From assembly GCA_002840905.1 (NCBI GenBank), contig PHDD01000002.1, forward strand, positions 159,563 to 223,562: DNA of 64,000 bases. Reading direction: 5' to 3'. Of this stretch, positions 18,302 to 27,229 are shown in pieces (position 1 is the first letter of the stretch; each line of letters opens with the position of its first letter). The position numbers were made by a program, and so were the translations under genes. The stretch is from Bacteroidetes bacterium HGW-Bacteroidetes-4. Its GTDB lineage: Bacteria > Bacteroidota > Bacteroidia > Bacteroidales > SZUA-534. Under the pieces are notes generated by a model. The model worked only from the letters and a program-made list of their open reading frames with translations, made no database searches and was not told the origin of the DNA.

Positions 18302-19750
18302 CTACTTCTTCCAGAAAGTCGGGGCAAAAATTATGAGCACGGTAAACAGTTCAAGACGGCCCAGTAGCATCAAAAACGACAACAGCCACTTGCCCACCTG
18401 CGGAAGGTGTGCATAAGTTTCTGCAGGACCCACAGAACCCAGGCCGGGGCCAATATTACCCAAAGCCGAAGCTACAGCACCCATGGCCGATTCCATATTC
18501 AAACCCAGACCTGCAATAAAAACCGATCCTGCAATAAAAATGAGCAGGTAAAACACAATAAAGGCCAATACGCTATTTACAATGGGCTGGGGAACGGTTT
18601 TCCCATTTAAGCGCATGGGTATAATGGCTTTTGGGTGCACAATGCGTTTTAATTCGAAATAACAATTTTTTAATATAAGTATAATACGAATTACCTTTAC
18701 CCCACCACTGGTTGCCCCGGCCGAACCCCCAATAAACATCAGCACAAAAATTAATGCAATTAACAATGAGGGCCAAAGCAGGTAATCAACGGTTGCATAG
18801 CCTGTTGTGGTTACAATAGAAACCACCTGAAACAGGGCACTACGAAACGATTCCTCGAAGCTGATCCCCCCCCCCACAAACAGCCGCAGGGCTATTACAC
18901 CGGTAAAAACCAGGGTAATGAGGCTATAAACCCGAAACTCTTCATTACTGAAAACTTTCTTGAAATCGAGCTTTAGCGCAAAATAAGCCAGGGTAAAGTT
19001 CACCCCGGCAATAAACATAAACAGCACAATTACATAGTGAATAAAGGGATTGGTAAAATAAGCAATGCTGGCCTGTTTGGTCGAATAACCCCCGCTCGAC
19101 ATGGTGGTAAAGGAGTGGTTCAGGGCATCAAAGAAACTCATTCCGCCCAACCACAACAATACGGTCTCAATCAAGGTAAAGCCCACATAAATTATCCAAA
19201 GCCGCTGGGCCGTTTCGCGTACCCGCGGATGCAATTTGTCGTACGACAAGCCGGGAACTTCAGCCGAAAACAACTGTACACCACCCACGCCTAAAAAAGG
19301 TAAAATGGCAATCGACAGCACAATAATTCCCATGCCTCCCATCCACTGGGTAAGGCTACGCCAGAACAAAATGCCGTGAGGCAAAGCTTCTATGTTATTT
19401 ATAATTGATGCACCCGTGGTAGTAAACCCCGACATGGTTTCGAAAAAGGCATCGGTAAAATTGGGAATAGCCCCGCTGATGATAAAGGGCAAGGCCCCAA
19501 AAAGTGAAAACACCACCCATACCAAACTTACAATAATGTAGCCCTCGCGCTTGCCAAAGGCTTTGTCGGCTTTTTGGGTAAATAATACCGCGCTGCCCCC
19601 GGTAAGAAATGTTGCTCCAAAAGCTAAAGCAAAGCCCAGCCAGTCGAATTCTCTATAAAAAAGCGACATCAGCAGGGAGACAAACAAGAACACGGATTCC
19701 ATCAGCAATAAAAAACCAAGCAAGCGGAATATTATTTGTTTGTTTATCAT
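18302..19750 (-). CDS. trkH: Trk-type potassium uptake channel subunit TrkH
   Basis: The 482-residue membrane protein is the K+-translocating subunit of a Trk/Ktr system. It shows the four pore-loop filter regions of the family: GFTTTGASII, FTTMSSGGYST, SIVTTTGYATVD and ASALGNIGPGLG. Its length is typical of TrkH. It lies 24 bp downstream of trkA, its cytoplasmic gating partner, so the pair forms an operon. The reading frame contains a run of ten G (18866-18875 as C on the plus strand) encoding part of FVGGGISFEE at residues 292-295; a one-base slip there would truncate the protein. Confidence 0.96.
   Translation of the reverse strand: MINKQIIFRLLGFLLLMESVFLFVSLLMSLFYREFDWLGFALAFGATFLTGGSAVLFTQKADKAFGKREGYIIVSLVWVVFSLFGALPFIISGAIPNFTDAFFETMSGFTTTGASIINNIEALPHGILFWRSLTQWMGGMGIIVLSIAILPFLGVGGVQLFSAEVPGLSYDKLHPRVRETAQRLWIIYVGFTLIETVLLWLGGMSFFDALNHSFTTMSSGGYSTKQASIAYFTNPFIHYVIVLFMFIAGVNFTLAYFALKLDFKKVFSNEEFRVYSLITLVFTGVIALRLFVGGGISFEESFRSALFQVVSIVTTTGYATVDYLLWPSLLIALIFVLMFIGGSAGATSGGVKVIRIILILKNCYFELKRIVHPKAIIPMRLNGKTVPQPIVNSVLAFIVFYLLIFIAGSVFIAGLGLNMESAMGAVASALGNIGPGLGSVGPAETYAHLPQVGKWLLSFLMLLGRLELFTVLIIFAPTFWKK
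18866..18875 (-). repeat. G10 homopolymer inside trkH
   Basis: Ten consecutive C on the plus strand (G on the coding strand) cover Val292 to Gly295 of TrkH. Tracts of this length are prone to slipped-strand mispairing. As read, the frame is intact. Confidence 0.8.
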
Positions 19751-19774
19751 AACAGGAGCTACACTCTGTAAAGG

Positions 19775-21115
19775 TTAATTAAAAAACTTATCCACTTTCT
19801 GTAAGGCGGTAGGTAAAGCAAACACCACCACGCGGTCCTGGGGATGAATCTCGGTATCGCCCGTGGCAATAAAACTCGTACGTTCCCGGATAACCCCGCC
19901 GATTACGGCATCTTTAGGGAAACCTAAGTCGCGCAAAGGGCCTTTGGTAATTTTTGAATCGGCTTTTACCAAAAACTCGAGTACCTCGGCATCGGAACCG
20001 GTTAAACACAGGAACGAAGGAACTTCGGCAGTCATGGTAAAGCGCAATATGTAACTGGCCGCAATCAGTTTTTTATTGATGATGGCATCAATTCCCATGG
20101 TCTCGGCCAGATGCAGGTATTCCATATTCTCGACCGAAGCTATGGTTTTTTTAACCCCGAGCTTTTTCGCCTGAATACAGGAGAGAATATTCAGTTCGTC
20201 GTTTCCGGTAACACCAATAAACACATCCATCATACCCAGTCCTTCTTCTTTCAGGGTTTCAATTTCCCTTCCATCGGCATTAATAACCAGCGAACCAGTG
20301 AGGTAATCGGCCAGGTATTCCGAGCGCTCTTTATCAATTTCAATAAGCTTAATATTCGAATTCTTTTCGAGAATGTGCGCTGTACGCACACCAATCTGGC
20401 TTCCACCCAGTATCATGATGTTATTGCAAGCCAAACGCTTGGTTCCGGCAAAATCCATCATTTGCGAAATTCCGTGCTGATTGGTAATTACGTAAACCAA
20501 ATCGCCTTCGACAAAAACCTCATCGGGATGTGGAATGGTCGTTTTTCCGTTACGGGCAACGGCCACCGCCCTAAACACCATATCCTGACTATTTACCGCC
20601 ACATCGCGTAAACGCTGCCCTATAATAGGAGCATCGGTCTCAAGCTTGATTACAAAAAGGGAAAGTTTGCCTCCGTAAAAGTTAAAAACTTCGGTAGTTC
20701 CGGTCTCATTTAACAGGTTAACAATTTCGCGTGCTGCCAGTTTCTGGGGATAAATAAGGGAATCAATACCCATGTTGTAAAAGTGCGACTTGTTAAGCGG
20801 AAGCAAATACTCCTGATTGTCGACCCGTGCAATGGTTTTTTTGGCTCCCAGTTGCTTGGCCAGCATGCAGGCGGTAATGTTTATCTCCACCGTGTGCGTG
20901 AGTGCAACAAATAAGTCGGCCCGTTTTATACCGGCTTCCTTTAAATCGGCAAATGAAGTTGCTGAGCCGTGTACCGTCATTACATCGTAATGTGTACTCA
21001 CCTCCTGCAGCATATCGTCTTTTTTGTCGATAACTATAATCTCGTGACTTCCATCGGACAACATCTTGGTCATATGCATTCCTATGGCGCCCATCCCTGC
21101 TATGATAATTCTCAT
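19775..21115 (-). CDS. trkA: Trk potassium uptake regulatory subunit TrkA
   Basis: The product from the ATG at 21113-21115 is 446 residues and starts MRIIIAGMGAIGMHMTKML. It has the TrkA layout of two RCK units, each an NAD(H)/ATP-binding Rossmann domain (TrkA_N) followed by TrkA_C. The first glycine loop is canonical (GMGAIG); the second reads ILGGSQIGVRTA, with Ser/Gln within the loop. TrkA binds nucleotides on the cytoplasmic side and gates TrkH, whose gene follows. An upstream extension of 11 codons is open but lacks family similarity, so the inner start is preferred. Confidence 0.95.
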   Translation of the reverse strand: MRIIIAGMGAIGMHMTKMLSDGSHEIIVIDKKDDMLQEVSTHYDVMTVHGSATSFADLKEAGIKRADLFVALTHTVEINITACMLAKQLGAKKTIARVDNQEYLLPLNKSHFYNMGIDSLIYPQKLAAREIVNLLNETGTTEVFNFYGGKLSLFVIKLETDAPIIGQRLRDVAVNSQDMVFRAVAVARNGKTTIPHPDEVFVEGDLVYVITNQHGISQMMDFAGTKRLACNNIMILGGSQIGVRTAHILEKNSNIKLIEIDKERSEYLADYLTGSLVINADGREIETLKEEGLGMMDVFIGVTGNDELNILSCIQAKKLGVKKTIASVENMEYLHLAETMGIDAIINKKLIAASYILRFTMTAEVPSFLCLTGSDAEVLEFLVKADSKITKGPLRDLGFPKDAVIGGVIRERTSFIATGDTEIHPQDRVVVFALPTALQKVDKFFN

Positions 21116-21343
21116 GACCCTAAAATTAAATGATCTGACCCGCAGCAAGCTGACGAGGAATCAATTTAACAATTTCATAAATACCGATGCATGCATCGGC
21201 CGCAAAAAAATATTGCGCAAAGTAAGCTACAAACATAGTATAAATCTAAAATCTTTATCATTTTTTTCAATGCATACGGGTATTTTAGCTGTAAAGCCCG
21301 TTAAACAAGCCTTAAGGCAAACCCCACAAAGCAAAATCTCCGT

Positions 21344-23443
21344 TCAATTCTTTCCCGCCCCCTGCATTTCCCGAATAAAAGCTCCCTGTTCCGAAGTAAA
21401 ATAGCAGGGAACATTTTCCATATACTGACACCACTGAGGTTTTTCCCATGGAGGAATCGAACCATCTACAACTATTTGATTAAACGCAATGCCGGCTGGT
21501 TTCTCTTTGTCTGAAAACCTGTCGGCTGCGGTAACAAATAAATAATCGAAGTGCAAGGTATCGTTTACCGGCTCAAACCACTGGCCATCGCCTTTACTGA
21601 TGTAACCCCGGGTGTTTCCCAGAAACCAGAATCCTTTGTGATAACAAAAATCCTCGTCCCTTATGGTGGAATCAACCTTGTTTAAATAATAATAATTGTT
21701 TATGCGCGTGCGCCAAAAGTGGTTGGCATCGGCCACAATAGGTGCAATGCTCTTGTGGTTTAAGGAATCGGACAAAAACCACCACGACTTTGCTCCCGAT
21801 ACAAATTGTATGGCCGAAGCATTAGTAAGCTGATAAACACAGGAGTAAACCTGTTTCTTTTGTTCCATAAGATGCCAGCTGCGTTGCACTACCCCCACTA
21901 GAACTACCAGCAATGCCAAACGTAAATAAATAAATCTTCGGGTCATCAGCCAGGCCGAAAAAGCGGCCATAAGCAGATAGAGTATCCAAACCATTAAGGT
22001 GTTGAATGGAATATCGGTAATAACGGCTACAGGTAGCAGGTTTACCAACGTAACAAGGCGGTTCATGCCAGCAACCACCCATCCAAGTCCTGAACCTATT
22101 AAATGAATTATGAACGATACTTTGGCAAAAATCATAAGCAAAACAGCTCCGTATAGCAGAAGTGTAGCCCCAACGATAACAACAATATTCGACAACCAGA
22201 AATATACCGGAAACATATGAAAATAATACAGAGTTATGGGTAATGTTACTAACTGTGCTGCTATGGAAACTGAAGTAAGTTGCCAGACCCAATTGAAAAA
22301 TTTGTTTTTAAGGAAAATAAGTCGGTAAATTTTTGGCTGAAAAAAAACAATACCGGCCACAGCCACATACGACAACTGAAAACCAATTTCGAATAAAAGC
22401 AACGGATTAAATAATAAAAGCAACATGGCCGAAGCTGCCAAAGAATTGTAAACCTGAGGGCGCCGTTGTAACAGGTATCCCAGCGATAAAAAAGTAAACA
22501 TGGTACTGGCCCTGCACACCGATGGCGATAAACCGGTAATTAAAGCATAGGTCCACAGCAACAGAATAATCAGGAGGTATTTTAAACCAGCTTTTTTACT
22601 AAAAACTTTCATCCAGCTAAAAAGCATAAGGAAAATACCATACAAAATGGCCATGTGCATGCCCGAAATGGCCAGTATATGTGATGCTCCGGCACCTGCA
22701 TAGGCGCTACGTACCCGCTCATCGAGTTTGTTTTTATAACCCAAAGTTAGCGCAGAAAGAACAGCCAGCTCGTCACCACTCAGGCCTGCATCAGCATATA
22801 AGGACACCATGCGGGCACGCAGGTTGAGCGCTTTTTGCCGCAATCCTTCCACCCGATCAGAAACCACAAACCAGTCGTCGCGTTTCAGGTAAACGGTAAA
22901 ATCAACTTGTTTAATCTTCAGATAGCGGCCAAAATCAAAACCAAAGGGATTCAATTGTCTGGGTTTATCGGCAATAGCTGTTTTAAAAGCAAGGGTTTGC
23001 CCGGCTTGTAGTGCTGCCACAGTACTGTCTTTTTCAAAGTACACCCATAGGGTTCCCTGCTCCTCCTTCCAATCCCTTTGAACCTTTTGAGCCTTTAGCC
23101 TTAAGGGCGCAAAAAACACCCGTTCTTTTTCGACCGGAATCTGAAGCAATTCGCCAATAAACCAAACCGCTTCGTTGGATGAATCCGATTCAAAATTGTT
23201 TTGACTGGTTTTTTGGGTTAAGAGCATGCCCAAAAAAAATAAAGAAAAATTTAATAAAACTGCTTTAAGGTAATGTATTTGGTAAGGAAGCCATATACGG
23301 GAACTTACTAAAAACAATAAGGCTGCAAAACCAAAAACATAGCAAACAAAAATATAGTTTTGAGGCAGGTAAAACTGGAGCAAAATACCCGCTATAAAAG
23401 GTAAGAGCAGCCGGATGAATGGATTTGCCCTAAAAAACTCCAT
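21344..23443 (-). CDS. comEC: ComEC/Rec2-type DNA uptake channel protein
   Basis: The 699-residue inner-membrane protein shows an N-terminal DUF4131 segment with membrane helices, an OB-like periplasmic part, then the Competence core with GAGASHILAISGMHMAILYG and LITGLSPSVCRASTMF, typical of ComEC. ComEC conducts single-stranded DNA into the cytoplasm during natural transformation. The C-terminal 130-150 residues are soluble, but I find no HxHxDH metallo-beta-lactamase motif, so this appears to be the form without an active nuclease domain. It ends the minus-strand run that includes def, ruvX and glmM. Confidence 0.92.
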   Translation of the reverse strand: MEFFRANPFIRLLLPFIAGILLQFYLPQNYIFVCYVFGFAALLFLVSSRIWLPYQIHYLKAVLLNFSLFFLGMLLTQKTSQNNFESDSSNEAVWFIGELLQIPVEKERVFFAPLRLKAQKVQRDWKEEQGTLWVYFEKDSTVAALQAGQTLAFKTAIADKPRQLNPFGFDFGRYLKIKQVDFTVYLKRDDWFVVSDRVEGLRQKALNLRARMVSLYADAGLSGDELAVLSALTLGYKNKLDERVRSAYAGAGASHILAISGMHMAILYGIFLMLFSWMKVFSKKAGLKYLLIILLLWTYALITGLSPSVCRASTMFTFLSLGYLLQRRPQVYNSLAASAMLLLLFNPLLLFEIGFQLSYVAVAGIVFFQPKIYRLIFLKNKFFNWVWQLTSVSIAAQLVTLPITLYYFHMFPVYFWLSNIVVIVGATLLLYGAVLLMIFAKVSFIIHLIGSGLGWVVAGMNRLVTLVNLLPVAVITDIPFNTLMVWILYLLMAAFSAWLMTRRFIYLRLALLVVLVGVVQRSWHLMEQKKQVYSCVYQLTNASAIQFVSGAKSWWFLSDSLNHKSIAPIVADANHFWRTRINNYYYLNKVDSTIRDEDFCYHKGFWFLGNTRGYISKGDGQWFEPVNDTLHFDYLFVTAADRFSDKEKPAGIAFNQIVVDGSIPPWEKPQWCQYMENVPCYFTSEQGAFIREMQGAGKN

Positions 23444-23538
23444 GAGTAAAAAAAAATGGTTTCTACGAAATTACGTAAATACCATTATTCAAACAAAAAA
23501 AACCTTCCCTCTTATGGAGTCAGAAAGTCAGCATTTAT

Positions 23539-24078
23539 TTACTGATGTCGTTCATTTTTCTCTTGAAACATACGCACCAATTCTTCGGGACTTTTTCCCA
23601 GGTATTCAAGCGATGCAACGGCGTCATCGGTTAACGAATGATTGGGATAACCGGCAATAAACTCCTTGTAGAAAATTTCAGCCTCAATTAAATTGTTTAG
23701 CTGGTTTTCAAAAACAAAAGCTTTTAAAAACAAACATTCCGGAGCCTTATAAAAAGAAGGATAATCGGTCCGCACCTTATTGAAAAAAGCAATAGCCTGT
23801 TCTGATAATTGCAGGTTCATTGATAGTTCGCCCGCCCTGAACAGGTAAAAAGCACTTAATGTATCGTTGGGATAAGTTTCAGTGAAAACACCATAGACTT
23901 CAATTAGTTCTTTTCCTTTTTGCAGGTCAAAAACTTTGGCATCATTCATTTCGTTTTCAGCCTTTTGAATTTGCTTAAGGAGTTTTTCTTTTGAGTTGCT
24001 TTTGCAGGAAACCAGCACAACAAATGCAATAAAAACCACAGATCCCAAAAGTTTAAAATGATGTATTGCAGCTTTCAT
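23539..24078 (-). CDS. Tetratricopeptide lipoprotein
   Basis: The 179-residue protein has a lipoprotein signal (VVLVSC, Cys25), a short charged coil (KEKLLKQIQKAENEMND) and about three TPR-like helical pairs (FYLFRAGELSMNLQLSEQAI, ECLFLKAFVFENQL, EIFYKEFIAGYPNHSLTDDA), similar to BamD/YbgF-type repeats. It is too short to be BamD, which has five TPRs. It may scaffold envelope proteins; no partner can be named. It lies 95 bp before comEC and about 110 bp after def. Confidence 0.8.
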   Translation of the reverse strand: MKAAIHHFKLLGSVVFIAFVVLVSCKSNSKEKLLKQIQKAENEMNDAKVFDLQKGKELIEVYGVFTETYPNDTLSAFYLFRAGELSMNLQLSEQAIAFFNKVRTDYPSFYKAPECLFLKAFVFENQLNNLIEAEIFYKEFIAGYPNHSLTDDAVASLEYLGKSPEELVRMFQEKNERHQ

Positions 24079-24187
24079 CCAATTACTTTTTAGTTAACAG
24101 ATTTGTTTTAATTATTCTGCTGTAATAAGCTTTTAAATCAGACAAACGATACGAAAGAAAAAATAGTATATGAGCTTATGTCCTTTT

Positions 24188-24742
24188 TTACTTATTGGGT
24201 ATTATTCGGTAATCGGGCAGGGTTTTTCCTTTGGCTATGGCATTTAACTTTCCGGTAATCAGGCGACGTCTGATGGGCGAAATGCGGTCGATAAAAAGTT
24301 TACCATCCAGGTGATCGAGTTCGTGCTGCATAACCCGGGCCCTGATTCCTTCCCATTCCTCAATATGTTCGTTAAAGTTCTCGTCAAGGTATTTTACCTT
24401 AATTTTTGCTGGACGTTCCACATCTTCGCGTATGCCGGGCAAACTCAAACAGCCTTCGTTAAAAGCTTCTTCTTCGCCTTCATACGAAAGAATTTCAGGA
24501 TTAATAAACGCTTTTTTAAAATCTTTCAGTTCCGGTTCGTCTTCTTCAAAAGGTGTGGCATCGATAACAATAAGCCGGATGCTTTTATTTACCTGGGGTG
24601 CTGCCAGTCCAACGCCTTCTGCTTTGTACATGGTTTCGTACATATTTGCAATCAACTCAGGAAGCTCCTTGTAATCAGGTTTAATTTCCTGGGCACGTTT
24701 TCTTAATATGGGATTTCCGTAAACGGTAATGGGTAAAATCAT
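24188..24742 (-). CDS. def: Peptide deformylase
   Basis: The 184-residue enzyme (EC 3.5.1.88) removes the formyl group from the N-terminal Met of new proteins. All three signature motifs are present: EGVGLAAPQV (residues 42-51), EGCLSLPG with the metal-binding Cys98, and QHELDHLDG with His140, Glu141 and His144. The length is normal. It follows ruvX by 12 bp and is thus part of the glmM-ruvX-def unit. Confidence 0.98.
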   Translation of the reverse strand: MILPITVYGNPILRKRAQEIKPDYKELPELIANMYETMYKAEGVGLAAPQVNKSIRLIVIDATPFEEDEPELKDFKKAFINPEILSYEGEEEAFNEGCLSLPGIREDVERPAKIKVKYLDENFNEHIEEWEGIRARVMQHELDHLDGKLFIDRISPIRRRLITGKLNAIAKGKTLPDYRIIPNK

Positions 24743-24754
24743 AATGCTATTCTC

Positions 24755-25180
24755 TTAAATAAGCCCTCGGGCTTTTTGTTCCATAAACGATTGTAATATT
24801 ATAGTTGCACTAATGGTGTCGACCAGCGCTTTATTCTGTCGTTGTTTCTTTTTAAGTCCTCCGTCAATCATGGTTTGAAAAGCCATTTTTGAGGTAAACC
24901 GCTCATCAACCCTATAAACAGGTAGCTGTGGAAAGTGTTTCACTAATTGTTTAACAAAAGGTTCAATGTATTGCATCGATTCCGAATCGCTATGGTCCAT
25001 TTGCCTGGCATAACCCACCACAAAGGCTTCAACCGGCTCTTTTTGCAGGTAATCTTTTAGGAATTTCAACACTTCGTGCGATGGAACCGTAGTAAGTCCA
25101 TTGGCTATAATTTGCAAGGTGTCGGTAACAGCTATACCGGTGCGCTTTTTCCCGTAATCGATGGCTAAAATTCGTCCCAT
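24755..25180 (-). CDS. ruvX: YqgF/RuvX putative Holliday junction resolvase
   Basis: The 141-residue protein has the RNase H-like fold of YqgF proteins, with the first acidic strand RILAIDYGKKRTGIAVTD, the central VEAFVVGYAR and the late acidic VDERFTSK. The family acts in 16S rRNA 5'-end maturation in E. coli and as a Holliday junction resolvase in some species. It starts immediately after the glmM stop codon (no gap), so it is almost surely translated from the same message. Confidence 0.95.
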   Translation of the reverse strand: MGRILAIDYGKKRTGIAVTDTLQIIANGLTTVPSHEVLKFLKDYLQKEPVEAFVVGYARQMDHSDSESMQYIEPFVKQLVKHFPQLPVYRVDERFTSKMAFQTMIDGGLKKKQRQNKALVDTISATIILQSFMEQKARGLI

Positions 25181-26575
25181 TTACAAAGCGGCCAGTTCTT
25201 TTATTTCAGCCATAATCTGCAAAGCCAGTTCCTGGGCTTCCATTTCGGTCTTAGCTTCAGCATAAATACGAATAATGGGTTCGGTGTTTGATTTGCGCAA
25301 ATGCACCCAGGTATCGGCAAAATCTATCTTTACTCCATCGATGTCGTTAACTTTTTCGTGGGCGTATTTTTCCTTCATGGCAAGTAAAATAGCATCTACA
25401 TCAATTTCAGGAGTCAATTCAATTTTATTTTTCGAGATAACATACGATGGATAGGTTTTTCGCAGCTCGGAACAAGTGGTTCCTTTTTTTGCCAGATGCG
25501 ATAAAAACAGGGCGATACCAACCAATGCATCGCGACCGTAATGCAATTCGGGATAAATAACCCCGCCGTTTCCTTCGCCACCAATCACAGCGTTCACACG
25601 TTTCATTTCGGCTACTACATTTACCTCGCCAACTGCAGCGGCGGTATAGTTGCCACCATATTTTTCGGTAACATCGCGCAAAGCACGTGTCGACGAAAGG
25701 TTTGAAACCGTGTTACCGGGCGTATGCGACAACAAATAATCAGCAATGGCAACCAGCGTGTACTCTTCGCCAAACATGCTTCCGTCGCCATTTATAATAG
25801 CCAAACGATCCACATCGGGATCAACCACAAAACCCACATCGGCACGGTGAGCCAGCATGGCTTTTGAAACCTGTACCAAATTCTCGGGCAGCGGTTCCGG
25901 GGTATGGGCAAAATTACCGGTAGCTTTGTCGTTCAGCGGAATAAGCTGGGTAACTCCCAGGGCTTTAAACAGCTTGGGCAGAATTATTCCGCCTACTGAA
26001 TTGATTCCATCGAAAACCACTTTAAAATTGGCTTTGCGGATGGCATCCACATCGACCATTTTTAATTTTAGTAGGTGTGCAATGTGTTTATCGTCGTAGT
26101 CATTTACCTCAGTTACTGTTCCCAAAGCATCCACCTCAGCAAATTCAAACTGCTCGCTGTCGGCCAGCGCCAATACTTTTTCACCTTCGGTGCTGTTTAA
26201 AAACTCCCCTTTGTTATCGAGTAACTTTAGCGCGTTCCATTGTTTGGGGTTGTGACTGGCCGTTAAAATCAGTCCGCCATCGGCATGGTAATCGGTTACT
26301 GCCATTTCGGTTGTGGGTGTAGTGGCCAGGCCCAGATGAATCACATCGATTCCCATGCCTACCAGAGTAGCATTTACCAGTTGCGCAACCATGTGACCCG
26401 AAATGCGTGCATCGCGCCCAACCACAACGGAAATTTTATCTTTATTTCCTGCTTTTTGCTTTGCCCAGGCTCCATAGGCCGCGGTATATTTTACTACATC
26501 AACCGGACTAAGACCCTCGCCGGGCTTACCTCCAATGGTTCCCCGAATACCGGAGATTGATTTTATCAGTGTCAT
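25181..26575 (-). CDS. glmM: Phosphoglucosamine mutase
   Basis: The enzyme (EC 5.4.2.10) converts glucosamine-6-phosphate to glucosamine-1-phosphate for peptidoglycan and lipopolysaccharide synthesis. From the ATG at 26573-26575 the product is 464 residues, starting MTLIKSISGIRGTIGG. The catalytic phosphoserine loop is LTASHNP (Ser107), the Mg2+ loop VDPDVDRLAI and the phosphate-binding loop RKSNTEPIIRIY. An in-frame extension to 26626 lacks family similarity and would overlap the promoter, so it was not used. A phosphomannomutase activity cannot be excluded from sequence alone. Confidence 0.93.
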   Translation of the reverse strand: MTLIKSISGIRGTIGGKPGEGLSPVDVVKYTAAYGAWAKQKAGNKDKISVVVGRDARISGHMVAQLVNATLVGMGIDVIHLGLATTPTTEMAVTDYHADGGLILTASHNPKQWNALKLLDNKGEFLNSTEGEKVLALADSEQFEFAEVDALGTVTEVNDYDDKHIAHLLKLKMVDVDAIRKANFKVVFDGINSVGGIILPKLFKALGVTQLIPLNDKATGNFAHTPEPLPENLVQVSKAMLAHRADVGFVVDPDVDRLAIINGDGSMFGEEYTLVAIADYLLSHTPGNTVSNLSSTRALRDVTEKYGGNYTAAAVGEVNVVAEMKRVNAVIGGEGNGGVIYPELHYGRDALVGIALFLSHLAKKGTTCSELRKTYPSYVISKNKIELTPEIDVDAILLAMKEKYAHEKVNDIDGVKIDFADTWVHLRKSNTEPIIRIYAEAKTEMEAQELALQIMAEIKELAAL

Positions 26576-26597
26576 AAATACATTCTTTTTACGGAGG

Positions 26598-26626
26598 CAA
26601 AGATATAAATTTATAGGCGTACCCAA
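26598..26626 (-). promoter_or_regulatory. Promoter for glmM-ruvX-def
   Basis: On the minus strand a TTG (26624-26626) is followed after 18 bp by TATCTTTG (26598-26605), the Bacteroidetes -33/-7 arrangement. The start codon of glmM is 23 bp further, giving a short leader. Confidence 0.65.
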
Positions 26627-26721
26627 GAAAATTCAAAAAATCTGTATTTTATTTTGAAATTTGCTTATTTAACGTTTATGTACTTACTTTACTTTTTTAA
26701 TTAACCTTAATAAGAAAAATT

Positions 26722-27120
26722 ATGAAAACATTCAGATTATTACTTTTTGTAGTTGCAGTGGCTTTAACTGCCGTTTCGTGTTCTGAAGATGAAGTTGCCC
26801 CTGAAGGTAAGTATGAGACTACCTATGCTAAAATGTCTTCCGATCAACTTACCCTGGAGTTTAAAACTAAAGCCGACTTACAGAAATATGAAATGTACAT
26901 GCAAATTGAACTTAAAGCGGGTGGCGATTTTTACTACTATGATGATGTAGATGGCTGGGTTAAATCGGGTACATGGACACAAAGCGGTTCAAAAATTACC
27001 GTAACTGAAGGTAATGATTCGATGGTAGTAACTCAGGATGGGAATAAACTTATCTATACAGAAACCGAAACTGACGAGGATGGAACTTATAATGTTGAAA
27101 TGCATTTTACAAAAATGTAA
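26722..27120 (+). CDS. Lipocalin-like lipoprotein
   Basis: The 132-residue protein has a lipoprotein signal peptide (LTAVSC, Cys20) and a small all-beta body with GKYETTYAKM, GGDFYYYDDVDGWVKSGTWT and GNKLIYTETETDEDGTYNV. The pattern (polar strand with Gly-Thr-Trp, then Gly-Asn-Lys-Leu) matches the lipocalin-like domain common in small Bacteroidota lipoproteins. Ligand and role are unknown. It is a single-gene unit ended by a strong terminator. Confidence 0.75.
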   Translation: MKTFRLLLFVVAVALTAVSCSEDEVAPEGKYETTYAKMSSDQLTLEFKTKADLQKYEMYMQIELKAGGDFYYYDDVDGWVKSGTWTQSGSKITVTEGNDSMVVTQDGNKLIYTETETDEDGTYNVEMHFTKM

Positions 27121-27144
27121 ATAGAACCATAAATAAAACAATTG

Positions 27145-27175
27145 GGGACTGTCAATAAAGGCAGTCCCTTTTTTT
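27145..27175 (+). terminator. Rho-independent terminator after the lipocalin-like gene
   Basis: GGGACTG (27145-27151) pairs with CAGTCCC (27162-27168) around a 10-nt loop and is followed by a run of seven T. Confidence 0.9.
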
Positions 27176-27192
27176 ATTTCACCGACAGTCCA

Positions 27193-27200
27193 TATATTTG
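27193..27200 (+). promoter_or_regulatory. Bacteroidetes -7 box upstream of the DUF362 gene
   Basis: TATATTTG matches TAnnTTTG and lies 29 bp before the start codon. No good -33 box is seen. Confidence 0.45.
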
Positions 27201-27229
27201 CAGGCATAAACCAGGCAAATTCTTAAAGC

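Noticed and set aside
25181..26626. Longer glmM start at 26626
   Set aside because: The extra residues lack family similarity and would cover the promoter.
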